Shown: positions 37,530-50,034, numbered from the stretch's first letter. The stretch is 64,000 bases of DNA from Bettongia penicillata ogilbyi (GCA_023548195.1 JAJHZJ010000577.1:124001-188000), one strand, 5' to 3'. Notes: generated by a model not told the origin, from the sequence alone. Made by a program: numbers and translations.

Positions 37530-38215
37530 TCTTATTCTTTTTTAAAAATTATTTTGTTTTCAGTTTTCTCCGATCACTTCCATATATCTTAGATTTTTTC
37601 CCCCTCCTTTTCCCTCCCCACTGCTTCTCCCTCCCCAAGACGGTGTACAATCTTATATAGGTTCTACACATACATTCTTATTAAACACATTTTTACCTTA
37701 GTCATGTTGCATAGAAGAATTAAAATGAATGAGAGAAACCATAAAAAAAAAACACAGCACAAGAGAAAATGATCCGCTTCATTCTGAGACCTAATTCCAT
37801 CGTTCTTTCTCTGGATATAGAAGATGTTTTGCCTCAAGAGTCCACTGGGAATTTTTTAGGTCCTTGCATTGCTGTGAAGCACTAAATCTACTAGAAAAAT
37901 TTCTCACACATTGTGATTGTTGCTGTTTACAAAGTTCTCCTGCTTCTGCTCCTTTCACTTAGTATCAGCTCACCTAAGGCCTTTTAGGCCTCTATGAAGT
38001 CTTCCTGTTCATCATTCCTTATAGCACAGTAGTATTGCATTCCATTCATGTACCACAACTTGTTCAGCCATTCCCCAATCAATAACCATCCCCTTTATTT
38101 CCAGGGAGTTGCTATAAATATTTTTGTACTTGTGTGACCTTTTCCCATTTTTATGATCTCTTGGGGATACAGTCCTAGAAGTGATATTGCTGGGTCAAAG
38201 GAAGAGGCTTCTAAT
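37530..38215 (-). mobile_element. L1 3' end with ORF2 C-terminal remnant
   Basis: From a T-rich start it reads CAGTTTTCTCCGATCACTTC, then CCTCAAGAGTCCACTGGGAA, CTTGTTCAGCCATTCCCCAA, GGGGATACAGTCCTAGAAGT and GATATTGCTGGGTCAAAGG. It is tail-to-tail with the L1 at 36430-37520. Confidence 0.75.
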
Positions 38216-38683
38216 ATCATTTTATTACCTTCTAAGAATTTGGAGGCTCGGTAGAAAGTAATGAAAATGTTCATTCCTCTCTCTAACTCCAGGTAGAAAA
38301 AAGTAAGGTTTTTACAAAAGTGTTATGTCCACAAGGGCCATGTGATTGTATTTCAGAGGTAACCTTTTCTTCTTTTACCAGGGTATGACCTTGTTTATTC
38401 CAAACCAACATGTTCTTTAAAACTGGCCATCATCCCCAATGACCATGAAATCTGACACAGAACTTGAAATGCACAAGATATGATTTTGTTTCCTACTCTC
38501 ATAGGGATCTGAGGAGCTACAGGCAGTAGAGAGCCAAGCAAGTGGGAAAGCAATTTTTGTTGTCCTCTTGCAGATGACTATACTGAAAGTAGTGGGAAGG
38601 ATATAGGGAAGATGCACATGAGACTTCCCCTCTCTCCCTTCTGTCAGGCAAAAAGAATCTCTGCTCTGTCTCCATGCCTCTGC

Positions 38684-38687
<4 letters not shown>

Positions 38688-38760
<73 letters not shown>

Positions 38761-38860
38761 CTCTCTCTCTTCTCTCTCTTTCTCTGTCTCTCTCTCTCTT
38801 TCTCCACCCCCCCCCTCTGTTTCTCTCTCCCTCTTCCTCTCTCTCTTTCCACCCGTTGGA
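38688..38860. repeat. (CT)n-rich microsatellite, compound
   Basis: About 30 pure CT units, then interrupted CTCT/CCTCT and a C-run. The long frames in it (arginine/glutamate or serine/leucine repeats) are products of the repeat. Confidence 0.95.
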
Positions 38861-39244
38861 CTTTGTATCATGTAAACACAATGGATCACAGAGAGGATAC
38901 TAATAGATAATGCAATCCTGTTTTGCAGGAATACTTATGTGTCTGTTTAGTCTTATTCTTAAAATTATGTCCTAAATTTATAAATACCTTATGATAGGTT
39001 TATATATTTGTGTTGTGCTAGAAATTTTCCTGAAATTCCATGTGTTTATAAGTTTTTATACAACATGCCACTGCCTCCCTCCCTCCTTCATTAGGAAAAT
39101 CACATCTATTTTTTTTTTTTTGTTTTTTTTTGGTATGAGATGTATGTGCTTGGCCCAAATGATCTTGTCTCCTCAGATATTTATTTCTCTTTGGGCGAAT
39201 TGCAAGATGAATTAGCCAACTGGCAAATTATGTGTCAACCAGTG

Positions 39245-39470
39245 CCATAAAAATGAATTATAGAATCATGGAATTATAAAGTTGGAAGGAATCTTGTTGG
39301 CCCTCTAGTCTAACCTGTTCCTAAAAAAAGAATTCCTGTTATACTATTCTTAAAAAAAGTGACCATCCTATCTCTGCTTAAAGACCTCCAAGTCGGGGGA
39401 GCCTGTCACCTCTAAAGGTAATTCTTTCTGCTTTTGGATTGTTCACATTTTTTAAAATCAATTTTAAACG
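39245..39470 (-). mobile_element. CR1/L3 3' end fragment
   Basis: ATAGAATCATGGAATTATAA, AGTTGGAAGGAATCTTGTTG, GCTTAAAGACCTCCAAG and GTCACCTCTAAAGGTAATTC are the complement of a CR1/L3 end. Confidence 0.6.
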
Positions 39471-39740
39471 TGTGAAAAACCTAAAAAAGACCAGTTTGGC
39501 TGGACTTTTGAATATGGGAAGAGGATCGAAGCCCTAGGAGGCTGGAAAGATAGGTTGTGGCTGGTTTGTTTAAGACTTTAAGTAGAAAAGTTTGTGTTTT
39601 TTACCTAGAGGCAGTAGAAATTAATTGGAATCCATATACCTTTAGAACACTGGGAAACTAATTCCTGAGGTTGGTTGCAATATTAAAAGTTAGTTAAAAA
39701 AACAAACAAATTGGAAAGCTTTGTAGCTGGTTGGTTGTTG

Positions 39741-40395
39741 TCCTTCCTTCTCAAAGAAGACCAAAATGACATCACTATGATAAAGTCAAGTTTCAGTGCG
39801 TCCAACGGTGGCTGATCAGACCAACATGAGCTTGGAATGCTCTACTACAGATTGGGCACAGATAGTTCATGTAAACATTTGGTGTGGATACTCCAAATTT
39901 GCATGTACTATGTTTTCTTTGAGCTGTTTCAATTCTGCTTTGCTCAGAGTGCACAGCACCTTCTCTGATGTGGGCACACCATGTTAAGCGGTCCTGTGCC
40001 AGTGTCTCCCATGTCATACAATCAATTCCAAAGTTCTTGAGAGAGACCTTGAGTGTGTCCTCATATCACCTCTTCTGACCACCATGTAATTGCCTGAGCC
40101 ATGCAAGTTCTCCATAAAATAGTCTTTTTTGGCAAGCATACGTTTTGCATTCAAACAGTGTGACCAGCCCATCAGAGTTACTCTCTCTGAAGCATAGTTT
40201 GAATGCTTCGCAGCAGTAAGGACCTGAGTGTCTGGTACCTTTATCCTGCCAGGCCATCCTCAGAATCTTCCTAAGACAATTCAAATGGAAGTGAGTCAGT
40301 TTCCTGGCATGGAGCTTGTAGACTGTCCATGTTTCATAGGTATATAACAATGAAGCTGAAACAATTATGCTAAAAAGCATGGCTGAAAACATATG
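39741..40395 (-). mobile_element. Zinc-finger LINE 3' half (fragment A)
   Basis: On the - strand two nearby frames encode YTYETWTVYKLHARKLTHF, LRKILRMAWQDK, then further on MTWETLAQDRLTW and a C2H2 finger CPICSRAFQAHVGLISHRWTH (C-x2-C-x12-H-x3-H). The nucleotide end on that strand is GTGATGTCATTTTGGTC..TTGAGAAGGAAGGACAAC. This is the C-terminal part of a non-LTR reverse transcriptase. I do not name the clade. It is not L1 or CR1. Confidence 0.7.
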
Positions 40396-40869
40396 AATGC
40401 TTTTGGAAGCAAGTAATTGTTTCTGTATTTATAGTTATTCTACATAAAAACAATATATCTTAATTAAATTGGTCCCTCTTCTTTATTAGAATAATAAGTG
40501 AAAATGCTTATTTCTCTTATATACATACATATATTATAATCTTATATTAATAACTATTTACTGTTGGGGAGATTCAGGATTTTCCCCTTCCTTTTTATAG
40601 ATTCAGAAATCAGTCCCTTGTAGGTTATTCAGCCAGCATCTGAAGGACATCGGTGATGTGGGATTGGATTAACTTTCTCCTCAAACTGATTCAGACTCCA
40701 CCCAAGTGGGGAACCCTTTGTGTTCTACTCAGACTTGGGAGAGGGAGGGTAAATCCTTTGTTTAGATTGCCCAAAAGGAGTAAGAGGGACATAATCAGTC
40801 ACATCCCTCAACCTTTCATTAGACTAGTATAGACTCTTACTGTAATTTTCATTCTCTCATTAATTGTTT

Positions 40870-41375
40870 ACCAAGGGGTGTAGGGTGTGCTCAAAGAGGA
40901 CCAGTACCTTAGTGTGATGGCTGCTGAACCCTGTTTGGGGCTCTTTTCACCTTTGATGTTCATCCGTTCCATCCAGCTCTCGCCTGTGGCTCCAAGAAGC
41001 TGCAGCATGCACAGTGGCCACACCCTGGTAAACCTGTGGCTTCAGAAAGGGCTCAGGAACACTCTATATGATGTTTGCTGCCTGACAACTCCAGAAGAAA
41101 TGCCAGGAGCAGAACAGAGGTCTGTACCCAACATTTGTAGATCTGACCAAGGACTTTGACACTGGTAACCATGAGGGCTTATGGAAAATTATGTCAAAAT
41201 TTGGCTTCCCGGAGAAGTTCCTCAGTATTGTACGTCAATTTCATGATGGCATGTTTGCCCAGGTTCTGGATAGTGGACAACGCTCTTGTGCCTTCCCAGT
41301 CACACTGAAACTTCACTTTATCATGGTGATGTCATTTTGATCCTCTTCAAAAATGGACAACAACCAATAGTTTAC
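40870..41375 (+). mobile_element. Zinc-finger LINE, internally deleted (fragment B)
   Basis: Encodes QEQNRGLYPTFVDLTKDFDT, HEGLWKIMSKFGFP and LSIVRQFHDGM (reverse-transcriptase finger/palm, with the D-L-T-K-x-F-D motif). It then jumps directly to the 3' tail TCACTTTATCATGGTGATGTC and CAAAAATGGACAACAACC. The region between, including YxDD and the zinc finger, is absent. It lies head-to-head with fragment A. Confidence 0.65.
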
Positions 41376-41839
41376 TAATCAGGGAGTTGATTGCCACTTA
41401 TCAGGAATGCTCATTCTCACAAGGATGTATAAGTTTCAAGAACCTGCCATGGTCCATCTTTGATTCATGAAAGATGGCCAAATCACCAATCCTTTCATTA
41501 ATTATTTACTAGTAGTAATTAATAAAATAATTACTTAACCAGAAACTATGTTTTTTGAACTTTTTATATATCACACAAACATGCTTTACTTTGAATGTCA
41601 TAGTATAAAACAAAATTTTGCAGAAGACTGTTGGGAGATGAAAAGGTCCATGACTGGGCATTATCTTGAGAAAGTCCCTTCCTATTTTGGGCTTTATTTT
41701 TTCCCATCTGTCAAAGGAGAGGGCTGGTCTAGATGATTTTCAATATTTCTTCCTGAATTAATATTCACTCATGTTATTGTTGGATCACTTTTTGTTTGAC
41801 TTTGGTTGAAATGTATTCATTCTTTAAGGAAATCGTCTT

Positions 41840-41915
41840 CTGAAGAGATGAAAGAGAGAGACAGAGAGGAAGAGAGAGAAGGAGGGAAAGAAAGAGAGAG
41901 AGACAGAGACATGGA
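41840..41915. repeat. GA-rich simple repeat
   Basis: Imperfect (GA)n, (AGAG)n tract in the intergenic region. Confidence 0.9.
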
Positions 41916-42194
41916 GAGATTGAGAATAATTTAATTAGTGTTATCACCTCTGCCAGCCATGGAACTTAGTAAGTTATCCATTGAAATGAACATGAGATGA
42001 GAGATAAAAGAGAGATAAAAATCTGGTGTTACCTGTTAGTTTCCATTTGTTTACCATAATGTGAGCTTCTGCACTCATGGCCTGCAGTGTCATTCTGGAA
42101 CTTCCTCTTCTTTACACTCACAGATAGACTACTCATTCAATTTAAACTTATAGAACTTTAGAGAGGGACATCCTTAGCTGATCTTCCTAGTATT

Positions 42195-42370
42195 CTTGGT
42201 CAGTCAATAAACATTTAGCAAGTATCTACTATGTCCTGGACGTTGTATTAGGCAAAGGGGACATGTAAAGATGTAAAAAGCCCTCCCTGACTTTAGGGAA
42301 CTTATAATCTAATTGGACAGCCAAGAGCTAACAAATATGTACAAACAAACTATACACAGGACAAATCAGA
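42195..42370 (+). mobile_element. SINE of the 1285 type
   Basis: GTCAATAAACATTTAGCAAG, TATCTACTATGTCCTGGACG, CTTATAATCTAATTGGACAG. Confidence 0.65.
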
Positions 42371-43407
42371 AGTCATTAAAAGAGAGAAGGCTCTAGAAGG
42401 TCATCTAAAACCCTCCTATGTTCACTTGCACTTCCTTGTGTCTTCTTTTGCTTCATGATAGAATAAGCAAGAAGAAAACATTATTTAGAGTGATCACTCT
42501 CTAACACAGTCCTCTCTGAATCATCAGTTTCCTTGCAAGATAAATCTTTAACTCTTTTTGTTTTCTATTTTTTTAATATATAAATTTGTTTATTTAACTT
42601 TTTACATTCATTTTCACAAAATTTTGGATTCCAAATTTTCTCCCCATTTATCCTCTCCCCCCACCCAAATACACAAAGCATTCTAATTTCCCCTGTCACC
42701 AATCTGCCCTCTCTTCTATCCTCCCTCCCTTCTCTTCTCCCAATCTTCTCTTTTGTCCTGTAGGGCCAGATGACTTTCTATTACCCATTAACTGTATTTC
42801 TTATTTCCTAGTAGCAACAACAATACTTGACAGTTGTTCCTAAAACTTTGAGTTCCAACTTCTCCCCATCCCTCCCTCCCCACCCATTTCCTTTGGGAAG
42901 GCAGGCAATTCAATATAGGCCATATCTGTGTAGTTTTGCAAATGACTTCCATAATAGTCATGTTATGTAAGACTAACTGTATTTCCCTCCATCCTATCCT
43001 GCCCCCCATTGCTTCTATTCTCTCTTTTGATCCTGTCCCTCCCTGAGTGTTGACTTCTAATTGCTCCCTCCTCCCATTGCCCTCCCTTCCATCATCCCTC
43101 CCACGTTGCTTATCTCCTTCTCCCCCACTTTCCTGTATTGTAAGATAGGTTTTCATACCAAAATGAGTGTGCATTTTATTCCTTCCTTTAGTCGAATGTG
43201 ATGAGAGTAAACTTCATGTTTTTTTCTCAGCTCTCCTCTTTTTCCCTCCACTAAAAAGTCTCCTGCTTGCCTCTTGAATGAGATATAATTTACCCCATTC
43301 CATTTCACCCTCTCTCCTCCCACTACATTTCTCTCTCACTGTTTACCTTAATTTCTTTTAAGATATGATCCCATCCTATTCAATTCACTCTGTGCTCTCT
43401 GTCTCTG

Positions 43408-43482
43408 TATGTGCGTGCATGTGTGTATGTGTGTGCACACGTTTGTACATGTATGTGTGCGCGTGTGTGTATGTGTGTGTGG
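43408..43482. repeat. TG-rich repeat within half-L1 3' region
   Basis: TGTGTGTATGTGTGTGC-type tract also present at 6836-6890 and 55018-55072 in the other copies. It therefore belongs to the element, not to a new microsatellite. Confidence 0.8.
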
Positions 43483-43615
43483 TCCCACCAACTACCCAGA
43501 TACTGAAACATTTTCAGAGTTACAAATATTGTCTTTCCATGTAGGAATGTAAACAGTTCACCTTTGATAAGACCCATATGACTTCTCTTTGCTGTTTACT
43601 TTTTCATGCTTCTTC

Positions 43616-44704
43616 TCATTCTTGTGTTTGATAGTCAAATTTTCTTTTCAGCTCTGGTCTTTTTCTCAAGAATGCTTGAAAGTCCTCAATTTCATTGAAA
43701 GACCATATTTTCCCTGAAGTATTATAATCAGTTTAGCTGGGTAAGTGATTCTTGGTTTTAGTCCTAGTTTCTTTGACTTCTGGAATATCCTATTCAATGC
43801 CCTTCGATCCCTTGATGTAGAAGCTGCTAGATCTTGTGTTATCCTGATTGTATTTCCACAATACTGGAATTGTTTCTTTCTAGCTGCTTGCAATATTTTC
43901 TCCTTGACCTGGGAATTATGGAATTTGGCCACAATGTTCCTAGGAGTTTCTCTTTTTGAATCTCTTTCAGGCGGTGATCGATGGAATCCTTCAATGCTTA
44001 TTTTTCCCTCTGGTTCTAGAATATCAGGGCAGTTTTCCTTGATAATTTCATGAAAGATGATGTCTAGGCTCTTTTTTTGATCATGGCTTCCAGGTAGTCC
44101 CATAATTTTTAAATTTTCTCTCCTAGATCTATTTTCCAGGTCAGTTGTTTTTCCCATGAGATATTTCACATTCACTTCCATTTTTTCATTCTTTTGGTTT
44201 TGTTTGGTGATTTCTTGGTTTCTCATAAAGTCATTAGCCTCCATCTGTTCCATTCTAATTTTGAGAGAACTATTTTCTTCAGTGAGCTTTTGACCCTCTT
44301 TTTCCATTTGGCTAATTCTGCTTTTGAAAGCATTCTTCTCCTCATTGGCTTTTTGAACCTCTTTTGCCAATTGAGTGAGCCTATTTTTCAAGGTGTTATT
44401 TTCTTCAGCATTTTTTTGGGTCTCCTTTACCAAGGTATTGACCCATTTTTCATGCTTTCCTTGCATCTCTCTCATTTCTCTTCCCAGTTTTTCCTCCACT
44501 TGTCTAGGTGTGTCTTTTGATTTTCAAAATCCTTTTTGAGCTCTTCCATGGCCTGAGCCACCGATTGGATATCTATTTTGGATGTTTGGGATACAGAGGC
44601 CTTGACTTCTATGTCTTTTCCTCATCAGAAAGGAAAGGAGGAAACATCTGTTCACCAAGAAAGTAACCTTCTATGGTCTTATTTTTTTTCCCTTTTCTGG
44701 GCAT
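43616..44704 (-). pseudogene. L1-type ORF1 remnant in half-L1 copy 2
   Basis: A 277-codon stretch (44499-43666) is open and close to the intact copy through coiled coil, RRM (NLKIMGLPGSHDQ) and the C-terminal domain (ITYPAKL). The N-terminal ~65 codons are disrupted. A one-base loss in the TTTTCCC-TGAAG stretch near 43713 shifts the C-terminus. Confidence 0.88.
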
Positions 44705-44864
44705 TTTCCCAGCCAGTTACTTGACTTCTGAGATTCCTCTCCATCCCAGCCTGGATCCGCCCAGCTAGTGTTTGGGGTCTGAGATTCAAATGCTGCTTCC
44801 CAGCCTCAGGGCTTTCAGTGCTAGGTGTGGCTGCTATTCAGGGTAAGATTAAATTCAGGTTCTC

Positions 44865-44935
44865 AGGTGGGGGCAGGGCCACCTCCCAGGCTCAGTTCCC
44901 TCAGGAGGTTTAATACAGAGATCTTCAGTAATGGA
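44865..44935 (-). repeat. Single 5' UTR monomer of half-L1 copy 2
   Basis: One unit (GGTGGGGGCAGGGCC ... CTCAGTTCCCTCAGGAGG ... ATCTTCAGTAATGG), where copy 1 has two and copy 3 three. Confidence 0.8.
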
Positions 44936-46264
44936 TCTGAGGTCCTGCCTGCTCCAGGAGCCTCTGGCCACTGCTGCCTCTGCTGCTGCCTCCCAAGGGG
45001 GCCCGAGTTATGGAGACACCCTGCTCCCCTCTCGACCAGCCAAGTCTCTCTCACTGACCTGTAGCACCTGTGGGTGGAGGGACCTTCGAGGCCACTGGAG
45101 ATTCCGTCCCTGAAGCCTGCTCAGATCTGCTCCTCTCGGGACCACGCAGCCATGGCAGGGCTGGGCTCCACTGTCCAGTGCACAATGGATCTTTGGTGCT
45201 GATTTTTCAGGGCTCTCTGGAATGGAAATCTCCTCCACTGCATTGCTGCATGGCTTCTACTGCTCCAGAATTTGTGGGGAATTCTTTTTACAGGAAATTA
45301 TAGGTTGTGGGTTTGGAGCTAGCATATGTGAATCTTTCTACTCTGCCATCTTGGCTCTCCCCCTGCCACTTAGAGATTTTTTAAGGGTAATTAAGCCTAT
45401 GTGTTATTTTAACCTTAAATTCTCTCTGAGGTTAGGAACCTAACCACCTCATAAGTTATGACTGTTCTGTATATATGATGAAAATTAACAGAGAAGAGTG
45501 TCAAATATGGGTTCTGTCTGATTTGGATGGAAGGGAAAAATATGAATAAGTAGAAGAACAAACAATAAAAAATAGATTACAAAGTCATGGTGGTGCAAGA
45601 TGAAGAGCAGTAGAAAATTAATGAAAAGATCTGCCCAATTCACTTAGGGAAAGCCAAGTTCCTTGGGCTTCACCTGAACATCAGATTCCAAGTCATATCC
45701 AACCCTTTTGTGTGGTAAGAGGCAAATCATTAAACTGCTCTAAGACCAGATGTCTTCACCTTTAAAAGAAGGATGTTGATGCTTGCTAAGAAAATGCTTT
45801 GTAAATTTCTAAGGACTATAGAAACATGAATAATTTTATTGTCCAGGAATTTCAAACAAGCAGTTCCACTCAGGCAGTCAGCAATATTATGAAGGGATAG
45901 GCAGATAATTTATGACATTAATTATTAGTAATCAGTAGTGCAAATTGGGTATATTGTAATAGGAATCCAAATCAACTCTGTAATCACATATTACTTCAGT
46001 TTGGTATGGGAAGAAATATGGCTTGAGCTCCCATTCAATATCTACTCTACCAACTGAGCAAGAAAGAATCATAAATCATAGCAATGAAAATAGCAAATTA
46101 TTCAATTAGAGTAGAATTGCAAAGTAAATGGCAGGAAAAATCCTAGAGTAAGATAAATCTCAGCCCCTCACATTGAAATATGTAGGTTCCTACACTGGTG
46201 GGAAAGAGAATAGCTTCCCAGAAAACTCCCACTTTGAGGCAAAGAAATGCTTTGTGGAATCACC

Positions 46265-46800
46265 AAGTAGTAGAATTTAGAGTTGGATAGGGCCTCAGAA
46301 ATCACCAATTCCTTCTGACCACATGAACAAGAAGAGTTTCTTTAGCATTCTTGAAGAGGAGTCATTTAGCTTTTCCTGGAAGACTCCCAGCAAGAGGTTG
46401 ATGATTTCAACTGAGGCAGCCCAGTCTACTTGGGGATAGGTCAGTCAGCAAGATTTTCCTTATATTAAGGCTAAATTGGACTCTTTGCAACTTTGCTCAT
46501 TGCTTTTAGTTCTTCCTTCAAGGACCAAAGAGAATGAGTCTAATACTTCCACATGATAGCCCTTCAAAGGCTTATAGAAAACTATAATCTATTCCCTGTG
46601 TTTTATCTTTTTATGTTAACCATACCAAGTTCCTTCAACCACTCTTCATTTGGGGCAATCTCATGGATCTTTATCATATTAGCTGCACTTTTCTTGATAC
46701 TCGTTAGCTTACCAATGTCCTTCCTGAAACATAATACTCTAGATGTAGGTTGAGCAAAACAGAGTAGAGTAGACCTATCAACTGCTTAGTCCTGGACAAT
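46265..46800 (-). mobile_element. CR1/L3-type LINE, 3' part
   Basis: TTAGAGTTGGATAGGGCCTC, CATGATAGCCCTTCAAAGGC, TCTTGATACTCGTTAGCTTA, CCAATGTCCTTCCTGAAACA and ACTCTAGATGTAGG read as the complement of the CR1 3' half. It probably belongs with 49110-49730, separated by L1 and unclassified DNA. Confidence 0.65.
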
Positions 46801-46801
46801 A

Positions 46802-47340
46802 ATGCCCTTTTACCCAAATGCTCAAATGGATCTGATTGATTTGAAAGTCCTGAGATGCAGATTGCAATCGATCAATGCTTGCTCAACATATGCAATTCTT
46901 GTCCATATTCTGCTAAAAATTCACTACAAAGGATCCACTCGATGTGCTGAAGACCTTGTTTACTTACTTACTTATGATTTTGAGAGGATACTAGTAGAAC
47001 ACTCTGACTGTCCACCTTTCATACCATACTCTTGCCTTGTAAGTAGTTCATCTTTTCCCATTATACGATTCCTTGATGACATCATTTGTTCCTATTCTTC
47101 TCCAGAGTTCTTCATTGGTTATAAGTTGCAGTCTATATGCATTTACCACACATCTCTGTATTGTCCTCCATGTGATGCTCATTTTTAGCTTTTCATAGTC
47201 AAGGGTATTCCCTGTTTCACTACTCAATAACCATTCCAGAAAAATATTGCAACTTCATTTTGTATTAGACCTTTTTTTCAACAAAATATCATTCTGTTGA
47301 ATCACATTGAGATTGTAGCCCACTAAATCCCCCAGATTAA
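46802..47340. other. Unclassified intergenic DNA
   Basis: A 128-codon frame (46802-47188, +) has no family resemblance and no splice or promoter context. I do not call it a gene. Confidence 0.3.
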
Positions 47341-47745
47341 TTAAAAAAAACCTTTCTTTATTTTTAACTTATTGTGAATTTCATAATAATTATGAATCAC
47401 AAGTTTTCCAATATACATGGAAGAACAGCAAAATATTATTTATGAAGTGATGGATTTTTGTTGCGTGTTTTGTTTTTTAAAATTGCACGTTAAATTTTAC
47501 CATGTGTTAATGAAGTTGAACTATTGTATACTTTTCTGAATTTCTTTTCATTGTCATATTTTAAAATGTTTTATTGATTATGTTTTCTTTCTTTTGTATC
47601 TACTACTTCCCATTAATCTTCCAGTCCCAAATAAAAGTCTGTCCTTGTTACAAATAAGTATAGAATCCCTTTTGAGTTTACCCAGTCAAATTGAACTTTC
47701 TGAGTCCCTAAAAATCAGCTGATTGCTTCTTCCTTCACCATTTTT
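47340..47745 (-). mobile_element. L1 3' UTR-like fragment
   Basis: TTTAACTTATTGTGAATTTC, TTTTATTGATTATGTTTTC and AAAGTCTGTCCTTGTTACAAA resemble L1 3' regions of this genome. Low certainty. Confidence 0.35.
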
Positions 47746-48620
47746 AAGAAAACCCAAAGGGGTTATAGATAATACTGAGTTTCACGACCCCCCCTTCTGT
47801 CTTTTTGCCCAGTGATCATCAGGCTGACATAATACACTTTGTCCTCTGTTGCTACGTGGAAACTGCTACCAAAAATTGATGGAACCTCTAGATCTTCTTA
47901 GCTTTTCATAATCTCACAATCTGGTCAATTCCACACCTACAACCTTGGTTGCTTAAGATCAGGAAATAACAAAGAGACAGATGCACTCACAGCCACCATT
48001 ATTTCTATGTAAGAGATAAGGTAGTCACTGTTTTTCTCTTTTGACTCCTCTAGGATATCCTCCCTGAATCTTATCACTTTCCCAACAGAAGGCAGAAAAA
48101 TGGAGTCTCCTTTCTTGAGTGTCCTTCAGTTCATTCTTGTTATGTCTCTCAGGTTCTTAATTAGATGAGATTGGTCTTGTGTCTTCATTAACAGGGTCAA
48201 TGGTGGTGGTGGAATGTAATATGACCCTGAGTTCATTCTCTCTACTCTCCTTGCTATCTTCCAGCAAAGGTGCAAAAAGTTTGCCTCTTTAGCTCTTGAA
48301 ATGACAAATTTTCCAATTTAAGACACTCCAGTGATGGACTGAATCACTGACAAACTCAACTGGTATCTTTATACAGAGGTCCAGGGACATGGAGGACTCA
48401 GCCAATCACTAAATATTTCCCATATAGTGTTATCTGCTTTCAAAGATTTCAGAGCTCCTATAATCCTTTCAATTTATTTAAGGATTTTTCCATAGATCAT
48501 AGAAAAATTCCTTTAAACTTAATATTTTTGATTAGTTTGATTATCTCACTGATTCTTTTATTATTTTCATTGAGCTTTATAGACCTTAAATTGGAGTAGG
48601 GAAAGTGGAACCCCAACCCT
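47745..48620. other. Unclassified insert between L1 pieces
   Basis: No frame, repeat name or structure that I can support. It separates two L1-like fragments on the same strand, so it may itself be an insertion such as an LTR remnant. Confidence 0.25.
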
Positions 48621-48649
48621 TACAGTGGTTGAGCAAAACAATTTTTTAA

Positions 48650-49030
48650 AAAAATGGCCACATCTGAAAACCTATGTCTCTTTCTGATCCTTCTGTCCAT
48701 TTTTTCTTTTTAACAGGTGGTGAGTGGCATGCTTCATCATTAGTCTCCTGAAGTCATTATTGCTTACTACACTGACCAGAGTTCTAAAATCTTTCAAATG
48801 TGATTTTTTTCTTACTTTGTTGTGGACATTGTATAAATTGTTCTCCTGTGTCTGCTCATTTCATTTGGCACCAATTTGTAGAAATCTTTTCAAATTTCTC
48901 TGAATTCTTCATATTTTTCATATAAGCTCAGTGATAGTTCATTTCATGCATACTACACAATTTATTCAGCCCTTTCCTAATTAATTAACACCCACTTTCT
49001 TCCAGTTCTTTGTCTAGATTCTCTCTCTCT
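48650..49030 (-). mobile_element. L1 ORF2 C-terminal/3' fragment
   Basis: TTGTATAAATTGTTCTCCTG, TGTCTGCTCATTTCATTTGG, CTCTGAATTCTTCATATTTT and TTATTCAGCCCTTTCCTAAT match the segment at 37930-38100 in order. Confidence 0.6.
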
Positions 49031-49109
49031 GTCTTTGACCTTTAAATCCCCAAGTCTTTTACAGAAAAAACTGGTATGACTCTGTAGTGCTCCAGTTTTA
49101 CACATATGG

Positions 49110-49730
49110 AATTAGATTTTTTGAACCCAATGTAAGACTTGATATTTACCCCTATTCAATTTAATTTTCCCATGTTGTATCCTGGTGAAAACTTTTTGCA
49201 TCTTTATGACATCTGCAAATTTGATAAATATGATACTTTTTCCTTGAAGTTATAAGTATAGTAGTTATAAGCAGAGATTCCCAGGCATTCCATTAGAGAG
49301 TCTCTTTCAAGTTGATATTGATCCATTAATGATTTCTTTTGGCCTGATCATTCAAATCATCCCCAAATCTATCTACTCATGTAATCACATAACCTCCATC
49401 TTCCATTTTATTTCCCCACAAGAATTTCATGAGACATTTTCAAATGCTTCACTAATATCGGGGAAATTATAATTGTAGCATTCTTCAGATCTACAATTTA
49501 ATAACTATGTAAAAAATGAATAATTGAGGCTAACCTGAAACAACGTCTTCTGAAGAAAATCCCACTGGATCCCTGGGGATCACCTCTTCCTTCTCTAGAT
49601 GCTCATAAATTTTCCTTGTAGGATTTTTTAAGGATTAAGTTCAAGATCACTGATCTCTTGTTTATAGCTTCCCTTTTCTTTTCTCTATTCTTTTTCTGAA
49701 AACCAGGATGTTTGCCTTCATCAAGGGCAA
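49110..49730 (-). mobile_element. CR1/L3-type LINE, RT region
   Basis: GACATCTGCAAATTTGATAA, GTTGATATTGATCCATTAAT, TTCATGAGACATTTTCAAATG and CTTCTCTAGATGCTCATAAA are the complement of the CR1 reverse-transcriptase region that appears on + at 5170-6472. Confidence 0.6.
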
Positions 49731-49879
49731 ATCTATAAAAATATAAACATCCTCTCTTCCTCTTCAAGCTTTCAAAGATCATTTACAATGGCTCAGCAAT
49801 CACATATTCCAGTCCATTTTATACCCTTCAATAATTCATGTGAACTTGCTGACAAGTATATTTTCTTCTTCAGCTCATT

Positions 49880-50010
49880 TGAAAAAACAGGGTTAAAATG
49901 ACTTTCCCAGGGTCACATAGCTAGTAAGTGTATGAAATCACATTTGAACTAAAAGGATGAATCTTTCTGATTCCAACTTAGGTGCTTTATTCACTTGTGT
50001 CCCCCAGCTA
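49880..50010 (-). mobile_element. MIR/tRNA-SINE fragment
   Basis: GACTTTCCCAGGGTCACATA, GCTAGTAAGTGTATGAAATC and TTTATTCACTTGTGTCCC. Confidence 0.55.
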
Positions 50011-50034
50011 AGTGCTACCTTTTTCTGTAGGTTG

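Larger units (their letters stand above)
42555..45363 (-). mobile_element. Half-L1 (HAL1-like) element, copy 2
   Basis: A-rich 3' end at left (poly T as written), 1.06 kb of 3' sequence, an ORF1 remnant, a 5' UTR with one monomer and a 5' start GGGGGAGAGCCAAGATGGC at 45340-45363. There is no ORF2. Its structure is that of copy 3, so the ORF2-less form is not one chance deletion. I could not find a target-site duplication. Confidence 0.85.

Noticed and set aside
38417..38910. Several frames of Arg/Glu or Ser/Leu repeats
   Set aside because: Products of the CT-rich repeat at 38688-38860 in all frames.
42788..43174. 128-codon frame in the half-L1 3' region
   Set aside because: Considered as an ORF2 leftover. 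It has no endonuclease or RT motif and is disrupted in copy 3.
46802..47188. 128-codon frame
   Set aside because: No family, no splice context and no similarity to neighbours; flanked by decayed LINEs.
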